Source: Mycobacterium sp. Root135 (GTDB lineage Bacteria; Actinomycetota; Actinomycetes; Mycobacteriales; Mycobacteriaceae). Taken from it: a stretch of 64,000 bases of DNA. This document shows positions 1 to 8,928 of this stretch, in pieces. A program made the position numbers and the translations under genes. Position 1 is the stretch's first letter; each line of letters starts with the position of its first letter. The DNA lies in the NCBI RefSeq assembly GCF_001426545.1, contig NZ_LMEZ01000005.1, positions 1,015,333-1,079,332 on the forward strand. Reading direction: 5' to 3'. A model generated the notes under the pieces. That model did not search any database and had not been told where the DNA came from. It saw only the letters and a list, made by a program, of their open reading frames with translations.

Positions 1-581
1 GCCAGGAACTGGCGGGCCAGCTCCGCCTGCTCGGGCCGCAACCCGGACAGCTGCAGCGACGACGCCCACCACGCCAGGGCCGGGGGCATCGGAACGGGAG
101 GCGGCATCTTCGGCCCACGCTCGCTGACCACCATGGTGCCCGCGAACACGTCGCCGATCCGCTTGCCCTTCGTCGACAGCATGCTGCAGACGACCGCGGG
201 TGCCCCCGCGAACATCCATATCTCGATGAACCCCGACAACCCCCGAAAGAGCGCCTGGCGGAAGCGTTCCGGGCCGCCGTCGTCGGAGACGACGCGCAGG
301 CCGAGCGCCATCTTGCCCAACGAGCGACCCCTCGTGGCAACCTCGAAGATGACGGGATAGCCGACGATGGTCAGCACCGTGAAGATGATGAGAACCGCCG
401 CGGACAACGCGTCGTCGAGATCGGAGACTGCGACCGCCCAGAGCGTGAACCCCATGATGTAGGCGATGAAGACCACCGTCAGGTCGATCAACACGGCAAG
501 GGCACGCACCGGCAATTGGGCGATCTGAACGTCGAGGACGACGGCGTCACCCGTGACCATCGGCTCGGGCTTGGCCACCAT
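1..581 (-). CDS. RDD family membrane protein (Rv3695-like), 3' end outside window
   Basis: The gene is cut by the left window edge, so about 193 N-terminal residues are visible. The RDD domain starts with the LPVRALAVLIDL stretch, whose R-A-x4-D pattern gives the family its name, and two hydrophobic segments follow before the conserved GRSLGKMALGLRV motif. RDD proteins are small integral membrane proteins, some linked to ion or solute transport; the substrate here is unknown. The ATG at 581 is preferred because TAGCGT (595-590 on the minus strand) lies 8 nt before it. A second ATG at 560 is an in-frame alternative. The gene is divergent from the SpoIIM-like gene with only 28 bp between the two starts. 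Confidence 0.85.
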   Translation of the reverse strand, partial: MVAKPEPMVTGDAVVLDVQIAQLPVRALAVLIDLTVVFIAYIMGFTLWAVAVSDLDDALSAAVLIIFTVLTIVGYPVIFEVATRGRSLGKMALGLRVVSDDGGPERFRQALFRGLSGFIEIWMFAGAPAVVCSMLSTKGKRIGDVFAGTMVVSERGPKMPPPVPMPPALAWWASSLQLSGLRPEQAELARQFL

Positions 582-589
582 GCCGCCCC

Positions 590-602
590 ACGCTACTAGG
601 CT
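590..602. promoter_or_regulatory. Back-to-back -10 boxes of divergent leaderless promoters
   Basis: On the plus strand TAGGCT (597-602) sits 7 nt before the GTG at 610. On the minus strand TAGCGT (595-590) sits 8 nt before the ATG at 581. The two hexamers are one base apart, so both promoters must fit in the same short region and are likely to exclude each other. This is seen in sequence; the promoter function is inferred. Confidence 0.5.
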
Positions 603-609
603 CGCTCGA

Positions 610-1602
610 GTGGACGTCGACGCATTCGTGCTGGCCCACCGGCCTACGTGGGACAGGCTGGAAACTCTGGTCAAGCGTCGCCGCAAACTGACCGGTGCCG
701 AAGTCGACGAGTTGGTGGATCTCTATCAGCTCGTCTCGACCCATCTGTCGATGGTGCGCAGCGCATCGACGGACTCGGTGCTCGTCGGCAGGCTGTCGGG
801 ACTGGTCGCCTCGGCGCGGTCGGCCGTCACCGGCGCGCACGCCCCGGTGTGGAGTGAGTTCGCCCGCTTCTGGACGGTGTCGTTTCCCGTCGTGGCGTAC
901 CGCGCGTGGCGATGGTGGCTCGGAGCGGCGGTCGCGTCCGTCGTCGTGGCCGTTCTGATGGGCAGCTGGGTGGCGGGCAACCCGGAAGTGCAGGCCGCCG
1001 TCGGAACTCCCTCCGACGTCGCGGAACTGGTCAACCACGACTTCGCCTCCTACTACAGCGAGAACCCTGCGGGTTCGTTCGCCCTGCGGGTGTGGATCAA
1101 CAACTCGTGGGTGGCGGCGCAGTGCATCGGCTACGCCGTGGTCCTTGGCCTGCCGATCCCATACGTGCTGTTCGAGAACGCCGCGAACGTCGGAGTCACC
1201 GGCGGGCTGATGTTCGACGCGGGCAAGGGCGACGTGTTCCTCGGCCTGCTGACCCCGCACGGGCTGCTCGAGTTGACGGCGGTATTCCTCGCCGCGGCGG
1301 TGGGGATGCGGCTGGGGTGGTCTGTGGTGTCCCCCGGAGACCGGCCGCGCGGGCAGGTGCTCGCCGAGCAGGGGCGTGCGGTCGTCTCGGTGGCCGTCGG
1401 GCTGGTCGTCGTGTTGCTGGTGTCGGGTCTGATCGAGGCGTTGGTGACGCCGTCCCCGCTGCCGACGTTCGCGCGCATCGCAATCGGCGTGGCCGCCGAG
1501 CTCGCCTTCCTGTCGTACGTGGTCCACTTCGGCCGCAAGGCCGCGCGGGCTGGCGAGACCGGTGACGTCGACGACGCCCCGGATCTGCTGCCGACGTCCT
1601 GA
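610..1602 (+). CDS. Stage II sporulation protein M-like membrane protein (Rv3694c-like)
   Basis: The protein has 330 residues, beginning VDVDAFVLAHRPTWDRLETL. It has a cytosolic helical N-terminus and about five hydrophobic segments, including a pair near residues 95-115 and a C-terminal group after residue 180, as in the SpoIIM/DUF95 family. In non-sporulating actinobacteria these proteins accompany MoxR/DUF58 operons, as here, and the function is not established. The GTG at 610 is chosen over the in-frame GTG at 553 because it matches the family start and lies 7 nt behind TAGGCT, giving a leaderless message. The gene runs convergently into the DUF58 gene across a long hairpin. Confidence 0.88.
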   Translation: MDVDAFVLAHRPTWDRLETLVKRRRKLTGAEVDELVDLYQLVSTHLSMVRSASTDSVLVGRLSGLVASARSAVTGAHAPVWSEFARFWTVSFPVVAYRAWRWWLGAAVASVVVAVLMGSWVAGNPEVQAAVGTPSDVAELVNHDFASYYSENPAGSFALRVWINNSWVAAQCIGYAVVLGLPIPYVLFENAANVGVTGGLMFDAGKGDVFLGLLTPHGLLELTAVFLAAAVGMRLGWSVVSPGDRPRGQVLAEQGRAVVSVAVGLVVVLLVSGLIEALVTPSPLPTFARIAIGVAAELAFLSYVVHFGRKAARAGETGDVDDAPDLLPTS

Positions 1603-1607
1603 CGTCC

Positions 1608-1675
1608 CCCCGCGAGCAGTCGCAAAGATGCACGACACGCCGACCGGAAGCGCAGGTTTGCGACTGCTCGCGGGG
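1608..1675. terminator. Long hairpin between convergent SpoIIM-like and DUF58 genes
   Basis: A perfect 19-bp inverted repeat has its left arm at 1608-1626 and its right arm at 1657-1675, with a 30-nt loop. It lies between the stop codons of two convergent genes (1602 and 1689). There is no T-tract, which is common for mycobacterial terminators. It probably ends transcription from both sides. Confidence 0.6.
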
Positions 1676-1688
1676 AGGTGGGGGCGGG

Positions 1689-3011
1689 CTAGAGCTTGCC
1701 GGAGGCCTTCATCGCCAGATAGCGGTCCGCCAGCGCGGGTGCCAACTCCTCGGGCATCGCGTCCACGACGTCGACGCCGTGTCGCCGGAGCCGCACCGCC
1801 AACGCGCCGCGGTCGTTGCGGGACCGCTCGGCAGAGGCTGCGTCGTACACCTGGGCTGCGTCGGCCCGCCCTGCGGCCAGGCGGTCGACGCGCGGATCGC
1901 CGACCGCGGCGAGCACCACCTGGTGTCGGGTGGCGAGCTGCGGCAACACCCCCATCAAACCCTCGTCGAGTGCCGAGGAGTTCAGGTCGGTCAACAGCAC
2001 CACCAGCGCCCGACGCCGGACTCGCCGCTGCACCGTCGAGACCATCGCCGCGGCGTCCGACTCGACCAGCGCGGGCTGAAGCGGCGCCATCGCCTCGACG
2101 AGCTGAGGTAACAGCTGGGATCGCGTCGCGCCGTACACCCCGGCCCGCGGCACCCGATCGTGGGCGATGAAGTCGACGTGATCGCCGGCCCGGGATGCCA
2201 AGGCCGCCAACAGCAACGCCGCGTCCATCGACCAGTCCAGGCGCGGCCAGCCGCTCGGGTCCCCCGAGGTGGGGTCGACGCCGACTCGCCCCGCGGAGGT
2301 CCGACCGGTGTCCAACACGATGACCACCCGGCGGTCCCGCTCCGGACGCCACGTGCGGACCACGACGTCGGCCCGTCGTGCCGTGGCGCGCCAGTCGATG
2401 GATCGGACGTCGTCACCGACGACGTATTCGCGCAGCGAGTCGAATTCGGTGCCCTGGCCGCGGATCAGAACCGGGATGGCACCGTCGAGCTCGCGGAGCT
2501 TCGCCAACCGCGACGGCAGATGCTTGCGCGAGAGGAACGGCGGCAGGATCCGCACCTGGGAGGGCACCCGATGCGAGCTCTGCCTGCCCGCCAAGCCCAT
2601 GGGGCCGACGGACCGCGCCGTGACCAATGCCGACTGCTGGTCGCCACGGCGGATCGGACGCAACGTCGTCTCGACCCGAAGTCGTTGCCCGCCGGCAATC
2701 TTCGCGACGTGCGTGCGTGGCTCGGCGCGCGCCGACGGCGGCCACGCGTCGCGAATCCAGCCACGAAGGTCGCGGCCGCCGGGGTTCTCGACGATCAGCG
2801 CCGCGTCGACTGGTTCGCCCAAGCGGGCGGAGCCGTCGCCGAGCCTGGTGAAGCGCAGTCGCCTGGTGTTCGCCGCCAACGCCGCGTCGACCACGATCGC
2901 GGCAGCCAGCAGGACGAGCAGGACCACGAAGGTCTGCGCGGGCCAGGGTGAAAGGCCAACGGGCAGAACGCAGATCAGGGCTACCAGTCCGGCCCGGCCG
3001 GTGAGCACCAC
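1689..3011 (-). CDS. DUF58 domain protein (Rv3693-like)
   Basis: The protein has 440 residues. Two hydrophobic segments near residues 5-45 anchor it, and a long soluble part carries the DUF58 signature near residues 190-210 (FDSLREYVVGDDVRSIDWRA). A von Willebrand A-like fold follows, with VVIVLDTGRTS supplying the D-x-(S/T)-x-S-like metal site in degenerate form. DUF58 proteins work with MoxR AAA+ ATPases, probably in maturation or quality control of surface proteins. The GTG start overlaps the moxR stop by one base (TAGTG), so the two are translationally coupled. This length equals that remembered for Rv3693. The operon continues from genes up to 6954. Confidence 0.88.
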   Translation of the reverse strand: MVLTGRAGLVALICVLPVGLSPWPAQTFVVLLVLLAAAIVVDAALAANTRRLRFTRLGDGSARLGEPVDAALIVENPGGRDLRGWIRDAWPPSARAEPRTHVAKIAGGQRLRVETTLRPIRRGDQQSALVTARSVGPMGLAGRQSSHRVPSQVRILPPFLSRKHLPSRLAKLRELDGAIPVLIRGQGTEFDSLREYVVGDDVRSIDWRATARRADVVVRTWRPERDRRVVIVLDTGRTSAGRVGVDPTSGDPSGWPRLDWSMDAALLLAALASRAGDHVDFIAHDRVPRAGVYGATRSQLLPQLVEAMAPLQPALVESDAAAMVSTVQRRVRRRALVVLLTDLNSSALDEGLMGVLPQLATRHQVVLAAVGDPRVDRLAAGRADAAQVYDAASAERSRNDRGALAVRLRRHGVDVVDAMPEELAPALADRYLAMKASGKL

Positions 3012-3985
3012 TAGCGGGGTACCGGCACCGCGGACAGGATGCCGTCGAGGACGCCGTCGGGAGTGGCTCCTTCGAGTTCTGCCTCGGGCCGCAGCGCGAT
3101 CCGGTGCCGCAGCGTCGGCCGCGCCATTGCCTTGACGTCGTCGGGGGCGACGTAGTTGCGTCCCGACAACCACGCCCACGACCGCGCGGTCGCGAGCAGC
3201 GCCGTCGCGCCGCGGGGTGAGACGCCAAGCTGAAGGGCTGGGGACACCCGCGTCGCCCCGGCGATGTCCACGATGTAGCCCATCACTTCGTCGGCAACCA
3301 GCACCTGACGCACCGCTTCACGCCCTGCGGCGAGCTCGGCGGGGCCTGCGACGGGGCGGATTCCGGAGAGGTCGCGGGGGTCGAAACCCCGTGCATGCCT
3401 TGACAGTATCGCGATCTCCTGGTCGCGCGGCGGCAGCGGGACGTTGAGCTTGAGTAGGAAGCGGTCGAGTTGCGCCTCCGGCAGTTGGTAGGTGCCCTCG
3501 TACTCGATGGGGTTCATCGTCGCCGCGACGATGAAGGGGTCGGGCAGTGGGCGGGCGTCGCCGTCGACGGTGACCTGACGCTCCTCCATGGCTTCCAGGA
3601 GGGCGGCCTGGGTCTTGGGTGGCGTGCGGTTGATCTCGTCGGCGAGAAGGAGATTGGTGAACACCGGCCCGGCGCGGAACTCGAACTCAGCGGTACGGGC
3701 GTCGTACACCAGCGATCCCGTGACGTCACCAGGCATCAGATCCGGCGTGAACTGAACGCGCTTGAAGTCGAGTTGAAGCGCCGCGGCCAACGTACGCACC
3801 AACAACGTCTTGGCGACACCCGGGACGCCCTCCAGCAGAACGTGTCCCCGGCACAGCAGCGCGATCACCAGGCCGCTGATCACGGCGTCCTGTCCGACCA
3901 CCGCCTTGGCGATCTCGGAACGCAGTGCAAGCAAGGCGTTTCGAGCGCCGTCGGCGTCCGTGATGGAAGTCGTTGGGTGATTCAC
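3011..3985 (-). CDS. MoxR family AAA+ ATPase (Rv3692-like)
   Basis: The 324-residue AAA+ protein has Walker A GVPGVAKT (about 53-60), Walker B LLLADEINR (about 112-120) and a sensor-1 region around VAATMNPIEYEG. MoxR ATPases act as chaperones and often partner with VWA or DUF58 proteins encoded next door, as here. The GTG start at 3985 overlaps the upstream gene's TGA in a GTGA quadruplet, so an upstream extension of the frame to 4354 is a shadow. All key ATPase residues are present. The substrate is unknown. Confidence 0.9.
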   Translation of the reverse strand: MNHPTTSITDADGARNALLALRSEIAKAVVGQDAVISGLVIALLCRGHVLLEGVPGVAKTLLVRTLAAALQLDFKRVQFTPDLMPGDVTGSLVYDARTAEFEFRAGPVFTNLLLADEINRTPPKTQAALLEAMEERQVTVDGDARPLPDPFIVAATMNPIEYEGTYQLPEAQLDRFLLKLNVPLPPRDQEIAILSRHARGFDPRDLSGIRPVAGPAELAAGREAVRQVLVADEVMGYIVDIAGATRVSPALQLGVSPRGATALLATARSWAWLSGRNYVAPDDVKAMARPTLRHRIALRPEAELEGATPDGVLDGILSAVPVPR

Positions 3986-5124
3986 GAGGTGGCGACCTGC
4001 CTTTCGATGTCGTCGAGTAGCCGCGAGAGGCTTACGAGTTGTGCGTCGTCGGAGGGATCGGGCCCGAACAGTGCGTATTCGACGGCGGCCGGGTCGTACC
4101 GAATGCGGTGGGCGACGGTCTCGACGACGGATGCGGGATCGGACTGAGAACCGAGGCCGAGCCGGGGGAGGATGCGCAACAGAACCGCGGTTCGCAGTGC
4201 CGCCGCGGCGCGGTCGCGGGCCCGCCGTGACCGATACAGCCTGCCGCGACCCTCGACGGTCTCCGAGGCCCGCACGACGACTGGAAGGTCTTCGGCAACC
4301 AGCGGGCCGATCCGACGGCCCCGCCACAACGCGACGAATCCCACTGCGAGACAAAGCTGTAGGACGATCCAGCCGACTCGGCCGGGGATGAGGTCCGTCA
4401 CCGAGGTGGCGCCGTCTGATTCACCCTCGATCCGGTCGGGGGTGTACCAGATGAGTCTCGGCCGGGCGCCGGCCAGGTTCATCGCCAGGGCGGCGTTGCC
4501 CTCCTGCAACAGTCCCGCGTTGGTCATGAAGTCCGCGGTGCCGACGACGGTGACCGTGCGGCCACCTTCGGGGTAGCGGACCAGTGCGCCGTCGTAGCAG
4601 CGGGTCAGCGCGGCGCCGTCGACCGGCTCGTAGGTGTCGCTGAGGGTGAACTGCACCTGACCCGCATGGGTGGCTTCGGCCATGTCGCAGCGGGGTTGGC
4701 CGCCAAAGCTGGTGTCGTCCGCCCGCTTGATCTTGGGCGCCAACGCCTCCCTGGTCCACGACGTCGGTTCGACGAGCAGCACGTCTCCCGGCAGTCTCGA
4801 GATTCGTTGCAGGGCAGCGTCGTCGACGAGATAGGGCGTCGGTGCCATCAGCAGCAGGGAATCGGGCTGCGCCGCCCGTTCGACCCCGGCGAGGTCCTTC
4901 GCGGTGACCACGTCGACGCCACGATCACGAAGAAGTGTGACCAGTGCGTGGGCGCCGTCGGGCGACGTGGCGTCGGGATCCATCCGGCCACCTTGACGCG
5001 GAGCGGTCAGATAGGCGGAGGCGGCCGAAACGCCGACGATGAGCACCAGGGCCAGCAGCACCCACCGCGCGGTCCGCCACCGCTGGACGACGGTGGCGCC
5101 GACCGCGGACGTGGTGTCGGTCAT
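3982..5124 (-). CDS. DUF4350 domain membrane protein (Rv3691-like)
   Basis: The 380-residue protein has an N-terminal transmembrane helix (about 20-42) and an extracytoplasmic DUF4350 region that resembles the GATase-like fold of ABC-associated proteins (GAHALVTLLRDRGVDVVTAKDL). A second transmembrane helix lies near residue 245-265, with a basic cytosolic tail. It overlaps moxR by 4 nt and the DUF4129 gene by 4 nt, which places it inside one polycistronic unit. Its likely role is as a membrane component of the MoxR-DUF58 assembly. No catalytic residues can be assigned. Confidence 0.85.
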   Translation of the reverse strand: MTDTTSAVGATVVQRWRTARWVLLALVLIVGVSAASAYLTAPRQGGRMDPDATSPDGAHALVTLLRDRGVDVVTAKDLAGVERAAQPDSLLLMAPTPYLVDDAALQRISRLPGDVLLVEPTSWTREALAPKIKRADDTSFGGQPRCDMAEATHAGQVQFTLSDTYEPVDGAALTRCYDGALVRYPEGGRTVTVVGTADFMTNAGLLQEGNAALAMNLAGARPRLIWYTPDRIEGESDGATSVTDLIPGRVGWIVLQLCLAVGFVALWRGRRIGPLVAEDLPVVVRASETVEGRGRLYRSRRARDRAAAALRTAVLLRILPRLGLGSQSDPASVVETVAHRIRYDPAAVEYALFGPDPSDDAQLVSLSRLLDDIERQVATS

Positions 5125-5774
5125 CGCACCTCGACCCAGCCGTCCGCGGCGCCGGACGCGCTCTGGTCTGCAGCGCCGCCTGCGACGTGGTCGAGGAGAT
5201 GACCGTCCAGATCGGCGATCATCCGGTACGCACTCTCGGTGCCGGGCAGCTCACCATAGGTGACGTCGTTGAACGCCGTTGCAGCACTACGCAATTCCCC
5301 GGATAGCCCCGGGACGGCCTGACCAGCGTCGCGGGCCAGCTCGGTCGCCGTGCGACCGGGGACGTGCAGCAGGACCGCGGTCTCCTCGAGATGGCGGGCG
5401 ACTGCGCGAAGGCGATGCCGGATCGCCGAGGCCCAATCCGCCCGCGCCGCAGCCGATTCGGCGGCCGACCGATGTTCGGCCGAGCTCATCTCGACGGATC
5501 CGAACAAGGCGCTCTGGCGGCCACGGTTGGTTCGCATGGTGCGTCGCGCCACTCGAACGGCCACGACGACGGCCACCGCCACCAGGATGAGCAGAACGGT
5601 GATCGTGAGCCAGCCGCCGGGTATCGACGCGCCGCCGGACATGATCTTGTACAGCAGGTCGTCCAGCAGTCGGGCCAGTTGGTCGGTGAGCGAGCCGCGC
5701 GGATAGATGGGCTTGCTCAGCTCGCGCTGAGCGGCGTCGTGCGCCGCGTCGCGGTCGATGTCGATGGTGGACAC
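5121..5774 (-). CDS. DUF4129 domain membrane protein (Rv3690-like)
   Basis: The 217-residue protein has one transmembrane helix near residues 48-70 and a C-terminal DUF4129 domain with the usual helical pattern (DWASAIRHRLRAVARHLEE, then GRTATELARDAG). DUF4129 domains occur in transglutaminase-like proteins and in MoxR/DUF58 operons. The start is GTG at 5774, one base from the upstream gene's stop codon, and the gene overlaps the DUF4350 gene by 4 nt downstream. Its function is inferred only from this operon. Confidence 0.85.
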   Translation of the reverse strand: MSTIDIDRDAAHDAAQRELSKPIYPRGSLTDQLARLLDDLLYKIMSGGASIPGGWLTITVLLILVAVAVVVAVRVARRTMRTNRGRQSALFGSVEMSSAEHRSAAESAAARADWASAIRHRLRAVARHLEETAVLLHVPGRTATELARDAGQAVPGLSGELRSAATAFNDVTYGELPGTESAYRMIADLDGHLLDHVAGGAADQSASGAADGWVEVR

Positions 5775-5775
5775 G

Positions 5776-6954
5776 TCAGCGGCGCTGGGTGAGCCACAGG
5801 TCGTCGGTGGAGCCGACCGCCCCCGTCGCCCCGGTCTGCAGCACCAGGTCGAAGGCCTCGGCCCTGATCCGCCGGTCGGCGTACAGGAGGACGACGACGC
5901 CGGCGCTGAAGGGCGCCGTGATGATCTGGCCGATCGCGCCGCCGACGCTGATCAGCACCATGGCGATCACGATCGTGCCGGTCGACTCGCCGACGGCGAG
6001 CATGACCTGGCCGACCAGGCTGAATGGCACCGTGACCGCACCGGACACCATGCCGGCGACCACGACCGCCAGCAGTTGGATGCCGAACACCCTCCAGAAG
6101 TCACCTCTGACCAGGCGAAATGAGCGGGTGATCGCGGCACCGACGCCGATGCGCTCCAACACGATCAGCGTGGGAGCGAAACTCAGCACCGTGTAGAGGT
6201 AGGCGATCGCGGCGAGTACCGCCAGGCCGAGGAGCGCGCCGACGACGAACGCCGCTGCACCACCGACGAGTTCGACGACGGCGAACACCACGCCAACCAC
6301 GACGGCGATCAGCACCGCGGCGCCGACCATCTCGAGTGCGGTGATGCCGAGCAGCGGGAGGAGTCGGCCCCGCGCCCGTCGCCACGCCTCACCGACGTCG
6401 ATCGTCGCACCGAACACGGCCCGGCCCACCACGACCGTGAGCAGACCGCTGAGCACGATTGCGGCGAAGACGGTGGTGACGCCGCCCGCGGCGGTGGACA
6501 ACAGCAGCCCGACGATGGATCCCTCGGACATCTCCGTGGGATCGGACTGGCCGTACTCGCCGAGGCCGGGTGACAGCAGGCCGCTTGTCGCCAGCGGCCC
6601 GATCTGCAGGAGCAGCGCGATGACCTGGGCCACCACGACGACGACGGTGGTCAGGCCGAGCGTCGCCTTGGGGTTGGCTCGGATGTAGGACACCGCGGCG
6701 TTGAAGATGTCGCCCATCCCGAGTGGACGCAGCGGAATGATGCCGGGTTTGAGTGCCGGGGGCGGCCCCATCGGCGGGTAACCCGGCGGCGGATACCCCG
6801 AGTACCCCGGCGGCGGGTAGTAGCCGGAGGGCGGTGGGTATCCCGGCGGCGCGTACCCGGGCGGCGGGTAGTAACCCGGTGGGACCTGCGCGTAGCCGGG
6901 CGGCGGATATGCGGGCGGCGGTGGGGCGGTTGGGCCGCCGGCGTCGCTGCTCAT
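5776..6954 (-). CDS. Multi-pass membrane protein with proline-rich N-terminus (Rv3689-like)
   Basis: The protein has 392 residues. The first 70 or so are a low-complexity cytosolic stretch built from repeats of PPGY, YPPPGY and similar units. Six or so hydrophobic helices follow, arranged like the glycerophosphoryl diester phosphodiesterase membrane domain family, with a conserved LRPLGMGDIFNAA entry motif. It is the first gene of the MoxR operon. The ATG at 6954 (MSSDAGG) is chosen; an ATG three codons upstream at 6963 is also possible. Proline-rich Tyr repeats of this type are common in actinobacterial membrane proteins and may mediate contacts with cytosolic partners. Confidence 0.82.
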   Translation of the reverse strand: MSSDAGGPTAPPPPAYPPPGYAQVPPGYYPPPGYAPPGYPPPSGYYPPPGYSGYPPPGYPPMGPPPALKPGIIPLRPLGMGDIFNAAVSYIRANPKATLGLTTVVVVVAQVIALLLQIGPLATSGLLSPGLGEYGQSDPTEMSEGSIVGLLLSTAAGGVTTVFAAIVLSGLLTVVVGRAVFGATIDVGEAWRRARGRLLPLLGITALEMVGAAVLIAVVVGVVFAVVELVGGAAAFVVGALLGLAVLAAIAYLYTVLSFAPTLIVLERIGVGAAITRSFRLVRGDFWRVFGIQLLAVVVAGMVSGAVTVPFSLVGQVMLAVGESTGTIVIAMVLISVGGAIGQIITAPFSAGVVVLLYADRRIRAEAFDLVLQTGATGAVGSTDDLWLTQRR

Positions 6955-7024
6955 GTTTCCCATCCTGTCGATGCCGGTGATTATTCACAACGTGCACGGG
7001 GTGCCCGAGCGTAGCGTCTACGCC

Positions 7025-7489
7025 ATGGCGGAACTCAAGGAGCGGCTGCGCGCCGACCTCACGGTGGCGATGAAGGCACGGGACAAGCTCACCACGGCGA
7101 CGATCAGGATGCTGCTGGCGGCGATCCAGGCCGAGGAGGTGTCTGGCAAGCAGGTGCGCGAGCTGTCCGACGACGAGGTCCTCAAGGTGTTGGCCCGCGA
7201 GTCGCGCAAGCGCGGCGAGGCCGCCGAGATCTACGTGACCAACGGCCGCGGTGAGCTCGCCGCGACCGAGCGCGCCGAGGCTCAGGTGATCGACGACTAT
7301 CTGCCACGGCAGCTCAACGAGGACGAGCTGGCCAACGTCGTGGACACCGCCCTGGCCCAGGTGGCCGAGGAGATCGGCCAGCGGCCGGGCGCCAAGCAGA
7401 TGGGGCAGGTGATGAAGGCGGCCATGGCCATCGCCGAGGGCAAGGCGGATTCGTCGCGTCTTTCGGCTGCGGTGAAGGACCGCCTCTAA
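7025..7489 (+). CDS. GatB/YqeY domain protein (Rv3688c-like)
   Basis: The 154-residue YqeY-type protein matches the tRNA-binding tail domain of the GatB subunit of amidotransferases. The signature features are the N-terminal LKERLRADLTVAMKARDKL, then RESRKRGEAAEIY, and the C-terminal GxxMxxVM-like stretch MGQVMKAAM. The ATG at 7025 is favoured over upstream in-frame starts because TAGCGT (7012-7017) lies 7 nt before it, a leaderless arrangement. Stand-alone YqeY proteins have no settled role, though tRNA or amidotransferase-related binding is assumed. It is divergent from the MoxR operon. Confidence 0.9.
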   Translation: MAELKERLRADLTVAMKARDKLTTATIRMLLAAIQAEEVSGKQVRELSDDEVLKVLARESRKRGEAAEIYVTNGRGELAATERAEAQVIDDYLPRQLNEDELANVVDTALAQVAEEIGQRPGAKQMGQVMKAAMAIAEGKADSSRLSAAVKDRL

Positions 7490-7527
7490 CCGGTTTTCCG
7501 CCGCGGTTCCGGGGTAGCCGTTCACGT

Positions 7528-8514
7528 ATGACGCGATTTGGCTACACCCTGATGACAGAGCAAAGCGGCCCGAAACAGCTTGTGGAGTATGCGGTTTCGG
7601 CTGAACGTCTGGGCTTCGACTTCGAAGTCTCCAGCGACCACTATTCGCCGTGGCTGGCGGCGCAGGGCCATGCGCCCAACGCGTGGACGCTGCTCGGGGC
7701 GGTGGCACAGGCCACCGAGCGGGTCGAGCTCTTCACCTATGTGACGTGTCCGACCGTTCGGTACCACCCGGCGATCGTCGCGCAGCAGGCCGCGACGCTG
7801 CAGATCCTGGCCGACGGCAGGTTCACCCTCGGCGTGGGCAGCGGCGAGAACCTCAACGAGCACGTCGTCGGCCAAGGCTGGCCGACGATCAAACGGCGCC
7901 AGGACATGCTGCGCGAGGCCGTCCAAATCATTCGCGAGCTGTTCACCGGCGAGCTGGTCGACTGGAAGGGCGACTACTTCGAGGTCGACTCCGCGCGGCT
8001 GTGGGACGTGCCAGAGGTGCCCGTTGCGATCGCCGCCGCGGTGTCCGGGGAGCGGTCGGTGGAGACGTTCTCGCCGCTGGTGGATCACCTCATCGCGGTC
8101 GAACCCGACAAGGAGCTCGTCGACGGCTGGCACGCGGCCCGCAAGGGCACCGGTCTGCCCGGCGACTCCCGGGTGGTCGGCCAGATACCCATCTGCTGGG
8201 ACCCCGACGAGGCCGCCGCCGTCGCCCGGGCTCACGAGCAGTTCCGGTGGTTCGCCGGCGGTTGGTCGGTGAACGCCGACCTTCCGACGACGGCGGGTTT
8301 CGCGGGGGCCACCCAATTCGTCCGCGAGGAGGACGTGGCGTCGTCCATCCCGTGTGGCCCCGACCTCGACGCCATCGTCGAGGCGGTGCGTGAGTATTGG
8401 GAAGCGGGCTTCACCGACATCGCCCTCGTGCAGGTCGGTGACGAGGGACAGGACCGGTTCCTTGATCAGGCCGCCGCCCCACTGCTCGACAAACTACGTA
8501 AAGCCGCTGGTTAG
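7528..8514 (+). CDS. LLM class F420-dependent oxidoreductase (glucose-6-phosphate dehydrogenase-related family)
   Basis: The 328-residue protein has the bacterial luciferase-like TIM-barrel signature. RFGYTLMTEQ forms the first strand, the SDHYSPW region lies near residue 36, and FTLGVGSGENLNEHV is the cofactor-loop motif typical of the F420-dependent family related to Fgd. Several mycobacterial members oxidise alcohols or hydroxymycolates using F420. The substrate cannot be told from sequence. It follows yqeY by 38 bp and may be co-transcribed. The ATG at 7528 gives a full-length family member. Confidence 0.85.
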   Translation: MTRFGYTLMTEQSGPKQLVEYAVSAERLGFDFEVSSDHYSPWLAAQGHAPNAWTLLGAVAQATERVELFTYVTCPTVRYHPAIVAQQAATLQILADGRFTLGVGSGENLNEHVVGQGWPTIKRRQDMLREAVQIIRELFTGELVDWKGDYFEVDSARLWDVPEVPVAIAAAVSGERSVETFSPLVDHLIAVEPDKELVDGWHAARKGTGLPGDSRVVGQIPICWDPDEAAAVARAHEQFRWFAGGWSVNADLPTTAGFAGATQFVREEDVASSIPCGPDLDAIVEAVREYWEAGFTDIALVQVGDEGQDRFLDQAAAPLLDKLRKAAG

Positions 8515-8584
8515 GGGCCTCCGGTTTGGTTTCTGGCATTCTGGGAAGTCCATTTGCCAATAGCAAACCTACGAGGGAGACATC

Positions 8585-8830
8585 GTGGTCGTGACACTGC
8601 TCGTCGGGTACACCGTGGTGGCGTTGGTCGCCGCAGTCGTGGTGTTCGTCGCCAGCGCCCGTCTCGGCGACGAGCCTCGGCCCGGGCCGCAACGCCTTGG
8701 TCTGAGCCTCGCCGCAGGCGCGGTATGGCCGGTTCTGCTGCTCGGCTTGGCCGAATATGGCTCGTTCGCGATGTACGCAAAGGCGCACGAGCACGACGAA
8801 GACGCCGATCGGGTGCTCGTCAAAGTCTAG
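8585..8830 (+). CDS. Small two-helix membrane protein, unknown function
   Basis: The 81-residue protein has two hydrophobic helices (about 4-24 and 41-62) joined by a short basic loop (RLGDEPRPGPQRLG) and an acidic tail. A strong Shine-Dalgarno (GAGGGAGA) lies about 8 nt before the GTG at 8585, and this decides the start. I do not recognise a characterised family. Good ribosome binding, balanced codon use and the two clear helices support a real gene. It lies 70 bp after the F420-type gene. Confidence 0.72.
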   Translation: MVVTLLVGYTVVALVAAVVVFVASARLGDEPRPGPQRLGLSLAAGAVWPVLLLGLAEYGSFAMYAKAHEHDEDADRVLVKV

Positions 8831-8928
8831 GTAACACGGCTGCGGTGACGATTCGGTACGAAATCGTGACCGTTTTGATATAACCTCATGTGGCGGGTCG
8901 GGGAGGACCATCGCGCGAGAGGTTTAAC

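Noticed and set aside
547..2352. 601-codon minus-strand open frame across the SpoIIM-like and DUF58 genes
   Set aside because: It is antisense to SpoIIM-like and out of frame with DUF58, is Arg/Gly/His-rich, and matches no fold. It is a shadow of high GC codon use.
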